Source of the DNA: Verrucomicrobiales bacterium
Lineage (GTDB): Bacteria; Verrucomicrobiota; Verrucomicrobiia; Verrucomicrobiales; Akkermansiaceae
Length of the DNA stretch: 21,206 nt
Direction of reading: 5' to 3'
NCBI GenBank assembly: GCA_003483645.1
Contig: DMYM01000481.1
Location: forward strand, 1-21,206
The notes under the pieces were generated by a model. It had not been told where the DNA came from and ran no database searches. It was given only the letters and a program-made list of their open reading frames with translations. Shown here one piece after another: positions 16,452-21,206 of this stretch. Position 1 is the stretch's first letter, and each line of letters starts with the position of its first letter. Both the position numbers and the translations under genes were made by a program.

Positions 16452-17306
16452 ATGCCACACGGCGAGACGCTTTTTCCTGCCATAGGGATCGACGTCGTTG
16501 CCGCCCTGTGCGAAGCGAGGGATGTGGATTCCGATGAACGTGCCTACCTGGCCGCCCACCGCAGTCATGAGGTGATCCACCTCCTGAGGCGCTGGCGCCT
16601 GATTGCCCGGAAAGCGGATCTTCAGGTAGTCAGCCTGGCGGGGGGAGGGGACAATCCGCTCCTCGGGCTGAGCAACCGTCACCCCGTCCCGGGCAAGGGA
16701 CTTTATCTGAGTGCGGGAATTCACGGTGATGAGCCAGCAGCGGTGCAGGGGCTTCTGCAATGGGCGGAAAACAACGTGCAATCGCTGCGTGAGCTACCGG
16801 TGGCCATCTTCCCCTGCCTCAACCCGTGGGGATTGAGCAACAACAGGCGGGAAGACGCCGAGGGGAGGGACTTGAACCGCTCTTTCGATCGTCCCGGGAT
16901 CCCGGTCATCGGGGCCATGCTCGACTTCATCTCGGGGCGGGATTTCGCAGTCGCGGTGAATCTCCATGAGGACTTCGATGCCAACGGGATGTATGTCTAC
17001 GAATTGGCCCGCCAGGGAGAGAGTCTGGGGGAGGATCTGCTCGAACGGGTGGAGGGGGTCATCCCCCGCCACCAGGGAGGAGTAGAGGGAAGGATCCCGA
17101 AGAACGGAGTGATGCGGCGCACCCGCGGTCTGATGAAGATCGTGCGGGAGATCGGAGGAATGCCGGAGTCGATCTACCTGTTTCTCAACGGTGCTCGTAC
17201 CGCCCTGACCTTCGAGACTCCCTCGGAATACTCGCTTTACCGGCGCGTGCAGTGCCACATCCGTTTCCTGGAGGGTGTGGTCGATTTGATCGGACCGGGA
17301 GGGTGA
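16452..17306 (+). CDS. M14-like succinylglutamate desuccinylase/aspartoacylase-family hydrolase
   Basis: A 284-residue cytosolic protein with a zinc carboxypeptidase-like fold. The zinc ligands are H91 and E94 in 'LSAGIHGDEPAAV' and H172 in 'AVNLHEDFD'. Substrate-binding elements 'NPWGLSNNR' (124-132) and 'DLNRSF' (140-145) are the expected equivalents of the M14 Asn-Arg motif. The catalytic glutamate is probably E255 in 'LTFETPSE'. The family removes acyl groups from N-acyl amino acids (aspartoacylase, AstE) or trims peptides; which reaction applies here is unclear because no arginine-catabolism genes are nearby. I chose the ATG at 16452 because homology starts soon after it and an upstream open stretch (to 16284) is antisense to the neighbouring signal peptide. 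Its stop lies 4 bp from the stop of the convergent choice-of-anchor D gene. Confidence 0.88.
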   Translation: MPHGETLFPAIGIDVVAALCEARDVDSDERAYLAAHRSHEVIHLLRRWRLIARKADLQVVSLAGGGDNPLLGLSNRHPVPGKGLYLSAGIHGDEPAAVQGLLQWAENNVQSLRELPVAIFPCLNPWGLSNNRREDAEGRDLNRSFDRPGIPVIGAMLDFISGRDFAVAVNLHEDFDANGMYVYELARQGESLGEDLLERVEGVIPRHQGGVEGRIPKNGVMRRTRGLMKIVREIGGMPESIYLFLNGARTALTFETPSEYSLYRRVQCHIRFLEGVVDLIGPGG

Positions 17307-17310
17307 ATGA

Positions 17311-18744
17311 CTACTCGAAGCGCAATTCTTCCACATACCAGAACGCCTTGGCGCTTCCGGTGCTGTTGCGGTGGCGGAATTGCAGGGTCTCCCTGCCATT
17401 GGATAAAATCGAACCGACAGGTTCCCATTCCTCCATGTCGGTGGAGTGGAAGATGCGGTAGATGTATGTTCCCGCGGAGGAGTTGGTGCTGAAACTGATG
17501 AGAGCGTCGTCATCGTCTTGCTCGATCCCAAGGAGTTTGAAGCGTCCCCCGATGCCTTCCAGATCGACTTCGTAGACGGGTTGAGCGGGGTCGTTGCTTG
17601 TGATGCGCAGAGTGGCGATCCAGGGTCCCTGCACCGTGGGTCGAAAAGTGACCTGAAGGCTGGAGACCCCTTCCGGTTCAAGCGGGGTGGCGGGGGTCTG
17701 CGCCACGGTGAACCCGGCCGCATGGGGGCCAAGAAGTTCAACGGTGTCAATCAGGAGCGGGCCGTTGCCTGAGTTGCGCACGGTGAAGGTGCGGGTCGAG
17801 GCGGACAGCAGATCGGTGTCGGGGAACCGGGTGTGGTCCTCCGGGCCGGGCGTCTCGTCGCCGGGAGTGATATCGATCCCGTTTCCGCTGAGAACGATTC
17901 GGGGACTGAGGGATTGTCCCGTGCCACGCAAGGAGAAGCTGTAGATCCTTTCGGTCGGGGTGGGGTCGTTGCTGTTGATATGCACGGTGACCCGGTGCGC
18001 TCCTTCCCGGGTCGGATCGAAGGTAACGTCGAAGGTGCTCTCGCTGTCCGGCCCGATAAAAGTATCGGGGTTCCTGCTGATGGAGAACTGGTCACTGTTG
18101 ATGCCGACCACATCGACGCTGCTGATGCGGAGGTCCTGCTCTCCGGTGTTGCTTATGGTGAAGGTGCGGGTGAGGGGGTTGTCATCGAGGCCGAGGGTTT
18201 CGAAATCCGTGTTGTTGTCCACGATGGGAGAGAAAAATCCGTCCGGAATCTCGACTCCGTTGCCGGAGATCACGATGTTGGGAGAGGGAAGAACCAGTTC
18301 GCCCGCGACGTCGAACCGGAAGTCGCCGTCCACGAAGGAGGTGCTTACAATGCGAATGGTGGCAGTGCGCAGTCCGCCTGCGGCGGATGGCAGGAAACGG
18401 ATTGTCATGGAGGAATCCCCGTTCCCGGGAATGGTCAGGTCGGGAGGATCGATCACCGTGAAATTGCCGGGGTGTTGCCCGGTGCGCTGGAAGAAGCGGA
18501 TCTGCAGCGGTGCGCTGCTGAGGTTGCGGATGATGAACTCGCGGTCAACGGGTCCGGAACCGGCCAGAACCTGGCCAAAGTTGGTGTGATCGCCACCGCT
18601 GGGGGTGGTGTCTCCATTGCTTATGACCCGGTCGTTGCCCCGGATTTGAATAAGCTGGGCGTTCACTGGCCCGCCGAGTGAAAGGGTCAGGACGATCGCC
18701 AGCAGGCTCCAGGAGAGCCGGGATGTCGAACGGGGGGTGAACAT
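17311..18744 (-). CDS. Secreted choice-of-anchor D domain protein (three Ig-like repeats)
   Basis: A 477-residue protein with a basic n-region and signal peptide (MFTPRSTSRLSWSLLAIVLT... cleaved near NAQ, 28-30). Three beta-sandwich repeats of about 117 residues (about 33-150, 156-274 and 283-398) each start with a G-N-G/D motif and contain 'REFIIRNLSSAPLQI', 'RTFTISNTGEQDLRI' or 'RTFTVRNSGNGPLLI'. The pattern is that of choice-of-anchor D (HYDIN/ASPM-like) domains. The C-terminal domain (about 401-477) has an acidic QDDDD run and 'YRIFHSTDMEEWEPVGS', like the terminal domain of many exported Verrucomicrobiota proteins. The role is probably structural or adhesive at the surface. No PEP-CTERM or LPXTG sorting signal is visible. 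The frame is open upstream to 19122, but that part overlaps thrC and lacks coding character. Confidence 0.9.
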   Translation of the reverse strand: MFTPRSTSRLSWSLLAIVLTLSLGGPVNAQLIQIRGNDRVISNGDTTPSGGDHTNFGQVLAGSGPVDREFIIRNLSSAPLQIRFFQRTGQHPGNFTVIDPPDLTIPGNGDSSMTIRFLPSAAGGLRTATIRIVSTSFVDGDFRFDVAGELVLPSPNIVISGNGVEIPDGFFSPIVDNNTDFETLGLDDNPLTRTFTISNTGEQDLRISSVDVVGINSDQFSISRNPDTFIGPDSESTFDVTFDPTREGAHRVTVHINSNDPTPTERIYSFSLRGTGQSLSPRIVLSGNGIDITPGDETPGPEDHTRFPDTDLLSASTRTFTVRNSGNGPLLIDTVELLGPHAAGFTVAQTPATPLEPEGVSSLQVTFRPTVQGPWIATLRITSNDPAQPVYEVDLEGIGGRFKLLGIEQDDDDALISFSTNSSAGTYIYRIFHSTDMEEWEPVGSILSNGRETLQFRHRNSTGSAKAFWYVEELRFE

Positions 18745-18829
18745 GGTTTCAGGGCCAAGAGAACGTGCCGCGAAGGAGGCCGGGGTCAAGGAAAAGTCGA
18801 GAAGCGGAGCTTTCGGCTTTGCCGGGCAC

Positions 18830-18834
18830 AGGAG
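18830..18834 (+). promoter_or_regulatory. Shine-Dalgarno AGGAG of threonine synthase
   Basis: AGGAG lies 9 nt before the ATG at 18844 and supports that start. A second in-frame ATG three codons downstream (18853) is less well placed. Confidence 0.6.
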
Positions 18835-18843
18835 CGGAAGAGA

Positions 18844-20094
18844 ATGGCCGGGATGGACAATACTACTGCGGAAAGACCGACCTTCGTGACTCATCTCGAG
18901 TGCTCGATGACTGGCGAGCGTTATGAAGCAGATGTGCTGCAGGGCTTGTCGCGGGAGGGGCGCCCTCTCCTGGTCCGCTACGACCTGGAAGGCCTGGCAA
19001 ACTCGCTTAGCAGGGAGGACTTGCGGAGGCGACCCGCGGACTTCTGGCGCTACCGCGAGTTTCTGCCTGTCAGGCGGGCGCGGAACATCGTGACGCTGGG
19101 GGAAGTGACCACGCCCCTGCAACCGGCGTCCCGGGTGCAGGCGCTACTGGGTGGCGGGCCGGTGGTGGTGAAGGACGAAGGGCGCTTGCCGACCGGATCC
19201 TTCAAGGCACGCGGGTTGGCCCTGGCGGTTTCGATGGCGAAGGAACTGGGCCTCGGCAAGCTGGCCATCCCGACCAACGGGAATGCCGGCGCGGCGATGG
19301 CAGCCTACGGACGACGGGCCGGCATGGAGATCTTCGTCTTTTGTCCCGAGGATACCCCGGAGACCAACCTGCGTGAGATTGCGATGCAGGGCGCGCGCGT
19401 CTGGCGGGTCAACGGGTTGATCCACGATTGCGGCAGGATTGTGCGTGAGGGGGTGGAGACCATGGGCTGGTTTGACGTCTCCACTCTGAAGGAACCCTAT
19501 CGCATCGAGGGCAAGAAAACGATGGGACTTGAGTTGGCGGAACAGTTCGATTGGCAGCTGCCGGATGTCATCTTCTATCCCACCGGGGGGGGAACGGGCC
19601 TGATCGGAATGGTGAAGGCCTTCGATGAACTGGAAGCGATGGGGTGGATCGGCTCAAAACGGCCGCGCATGGTGGCGGTGCAGGCCAGCGGATGTGCCCC
19701 CATCGTGAAGGCCTGGGAGGAAGGCGCGGAGCATGCCGAGGCGTGGGAGGACGCTCACACCATGGCGGCAGGCATCCGGGTGCCGACCGCGGTGGGAGAC
19801 TTCCTCATTCTACGGGGCGTGCGCTCCACCAATGGCTTGGCAACCGCGGTCGACGACGATGCAATCGAAGAGGCTTGGGCTGAGATGGCCGATCTGGAGG
19901 GAATTCTTCTCTGCCCGGAGGGCGCGGCCACCTATGCCGCCTACAAGAAGGAACTGGCGGCCGGGCGGGTTGGCGTCGAGGAATCAGTGGTGCTGTTCAA
20001 CTGCGCAACCGGACTGAAATACGAGATGCCGCCGGTCACCGCGGCCCTCGATTGCCACCGGCCGGTCGACTACGCAGCGCTTGGGGAGTGTTGA
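18844..20094 (+). CDS. thrC: Threonine synthase
   Basis: A 416-residue cytosolic fold-type II PLP enzyme converting O-phospho-L-homoserine to L-threonine. The PLP lysine is K121 in 'LPTGSFKARG' (115-124). 'PTNGNAGAAMAAYGRRAGM' (143-161) is the Asn-loop, and 'PTGGGTGLIGM' (246-256) binds the cofactor phosphate. The N-terminus has the family's opening 'THLECSMTGERYEADVLQGL' (16-35), where homologues usually carry a CxxC zinc ribbon. Here only C20 remains, and the second knuckle reads LSREGRPLL without cysteines. Members lacking the ribbon are known, so activity is not in doubt. Other threonine-pathway genes (thrA, thrB) are absent from the window, so the gene stands alone. It converges on the sulfatase gene with 10 bp between stops. 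Confidence 0.94.
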   Translation: MAGMDNTTAERPTFVTHLECSMTGERYEADVLQGLSREGRPLLVRYDLEGLANSLSREDLRRRPADFWRYREFLPVRRARNIVTLGEVTTPLQPASRVQALLGGGPVVVKDEGRLPTGSFKARGLALAVSMAKELGLGKLAIPTNGNAGAAMAAYGRRAGMEIFVFCPEDTPETNLREIAMQGARVWRVNGLIHDCGRIVREGVETMGWFDVSTLKEPYRIEGKKTMGLELAEQFDWQLPDVIFYPTGGGTGLIGMVKAFDELEAMGWIGSKRPRMVAVQASGCAPIVKAWEEGAEHAEAWEDAHTMAAGIRVPTAVGDFLILRGVRSTNGLATAVDDDAIEEAWAEMADLEGILLCPEGAATYAAYKKELAAGRVGVEESVVLFNCATGLKYEMPPVTAALDCHRPVDYAALGEC

Positions 20095-20104
20095 CCAGGG
20101 GAGG

Positions 20105-21206
20105 TCACTTTGCGGGCTTCCCGATCACTCCGATATCGGCTGCGGAGCCCCAGGCTTCGCCATTGACCTCGGAGAGGACGCGAACCTTGACGTAGCGTCC
20201 CCGGACGGGCTTCCCGCAGCCGGCCGATTGCACCTTCCTGTCTTTGGTAAAGGTGACCTTGGCGGCCGGCGAGCCGAAGTCAGTGGGGGAGTTACCCACG
20301 TAGAACTCCGTTTTGGCAAAGGCTCCATTCCAGCCTCCATCCTGGCGGGCGAGATAACGAAAGCCGGCGACGCGGTGGGTTGCGCCGAGATCGATGACCA
20401 GTTCGTGGGGGTGTTTGCTGAGACCATCCGACCAGCTGGAGTGCCAGACGGTGTCAGGCCGCCCATCGATGGCGAAGATCGCCTTGCGGTTGTTGGACTG
20501 GTTCTCGCTGCTGAAGCCCACCAGTTTCATCTTCTCGAAGGGGACGAGATTCTTGCCCTTGATGCGGTTCATGCTGGCGACACGGGGCGAAGGCTGGGGG
20601 CGCGAGGTTCCCCACTTGGCCCGGCGGTCCCGTTCGTGCCGCTCGCGTGTGGTGTAGGTGCCGGGGCGGGCAGGCTCGTGGCTCTCGGCAATGATCTTGT
20701 TCATCCGGGCGATGACCTCGGGGTGTTTGATGGCGAGGTTGGTGGTTTCGCTGATATCTTCCTTCAGGTCGTAAAGCTCCCAGCTCTGCTTGTTGCGGAT
20801 ATGTACGCCTTTCCAGTTGTTGAGGCGGACGGCCTGCATGTTGCCGAACTCCCAGTAGAAGGGAGGATGGGTTGCCTGTTTGTGTCCGGCGGCCTCCTCC
20901 CCGAGGAGGGTGGGCAGGATTGAGATGCCATCGGTGTCCTTGGGCGTGCGGGCCCCTGCGAGCTCGGTGAGGGTGGCGAGGATGTCGTACTGGGCGAACA
21001 TGAGATCGCGCACCTGTCCGCCCCTGATTCTTCCGGGCCACTGCACAAGGAAGGGAATACGGAGGCCTCCCTCGTAGAGAGAGCCCTTGCCTCCCCGGAA
21101 TTCCACTCCCGACCTGGGGTCCTTGTTGGGGCTGAAAAATCCCCGCGGGTGATCGCCGTTACGAAAGCGATCCTGCCCTCCATTGTCGCCGGTGAAGAAC
21201 ACGATG
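20105..21206 (-). CDS. Sulfatase, C-terminal part, with discoidin-like domain (5' end outside window)
   Basis: The frame runs from the right edge to a stop at 20105; about 367 residues are visible and the start is missing. 'IVFFTGDNGGQ' and 'KGSLYEGGLRIPFLVQWPGR' are the second-half motifs of arylsulfatase A-type enzymes; the TGDNG segment is the usual metal-binding Asp/Asn element (SDNG in most). 'WELYDLKEDISETTNLA' is the sulfatase C-terminal subdomain. The formylglycine motif (CxPxR) would be upstream, outside the window. The last ~130 residues ('AIDGRPDTVWHSSWSDG' onward) form an F5/8-type-C (discoidin-like) galactose-binding domain, probably tethering the enzyme to a sulfated glycan. Such sulfatase-lectin fusions are frequent in PVC bacteria. 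The protein is probably exported, but the signal peptide is not visible. Confidence 0.93.
   Translation of the reverse strand, partial: IVFFTGDNGGQDRFRNGDHPRGFFSPNKDPRSGVEFRGGKGSLYEGGLRIPFLVQWPGRIRGGQVRDLMFAQYDILATLTELAGARTPKDTDGISILPTLLGEEAAGHKQATHPPFYWEFGNMQAVRLNNWKGVHIRNKQSWELYDLKEDISETTNLAIKHPEVIARMNKIIAESHEPARPGTYTTRERHERDRRAKWGTSRPQPSPRVASMNRIKGKNLVPFEKMKLVGFSSENQSNNRKAIFAIDGRPDTVWHSSWSDGLSKHPHELVIDLGATHRVAGFRYLARQDGGWNGAFAKTEFYVGNSPTDFGSPAAKVTFTKDRKVQSAGCGKPVRGRYVKVRVLSEVNGEAWGSAADIGVIGKPAK

Overview
This GC-rich 21.2 kb window looks like a chromosomal segment from the PVC superphylum, most likely Verrucomicrobiota. It carries gene families largely confined to Planctomycetota and Verrucomicrobiota: a PSCyt1/DUF1549/DUF1553 (PSD1) protein, a DUF1501 protein, a Pirellula/Verrucomicrobium-type membrane-bound dehydrogenase with a C-terminal heme domain, a DUF6797-like beta-propeller protein, a sulfatase fused to a discoidin-like domain, and a secreted choice-of-anchor D protein. 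The C-terminal domain of that last protein resembles the 'STD..W..V' end domain common in Verrucomicrobiota exported proteins. Most products carry export signals, so the region mainly serves the periplasm or cell surface. I see no tRNA, rRNA, CRISPR array, insertion sequence, integrase or transcription factor.

Layout. (1) 1-4008, minus strand: a likely three-gene operon of an exported amidohydrolase with its metal ligands intact, an adjacent paralogue that has lost most of them, and a right-handed beta-helix protein that runs off the left edge. (2) 4196-5095, plus: an exported SMP-30/gluconolactonase-like enzyme, divergent from block 1. (3) 5152-12994, minus: a co-oriented set of PSD1 cytochrome, DUF1501 (start/stop overlap ATGA), a small hypothetical protein whose reading frame appears shifted, and the large propeller plus cytochrome protein. 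(4) 13109-14119, plus: low-specificity threonine aldolase. (5) 14139-16415, minus: DUF6797-like propeller protein, separated by only 36 bp from a divergent M14-like aspartoacylase/desuccinylase gene (16452-17306, plus). A perfect TATAAT lies in that gap. (6) 17311-18744, minus: choice-of-anchor D protein. (7) 18844-20094, plus: threonine synthase with a degenerate N-terminal zinc ribbon. (8) 20105-21206, minus: C-terminal part of a sulfatase with a discoidin-like domain, cut by the right edge.

How the genes may work together. PSD1, DUF1501, the heme propeller protein, the sulfatase and the lactonase are typical of the exported machinery PVC bacteria are thought to use on complex, often sulfated, polysaccharides. 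The substrate cannot be read from the sequence. The two threonine genes are cytosolic housekeeping enzymes interspersed among the exported ones. The most unusual items are the active/degenerate amidohydrolase pair with its beta-helix neighbour, the compact divergent promoter at 16416-16451 that suggests leaderless and possibly bidirectional transcription, and the probable frameshift in the hypothetical gene near 8520. No stretch longer than about 190 bp lacks a gene.
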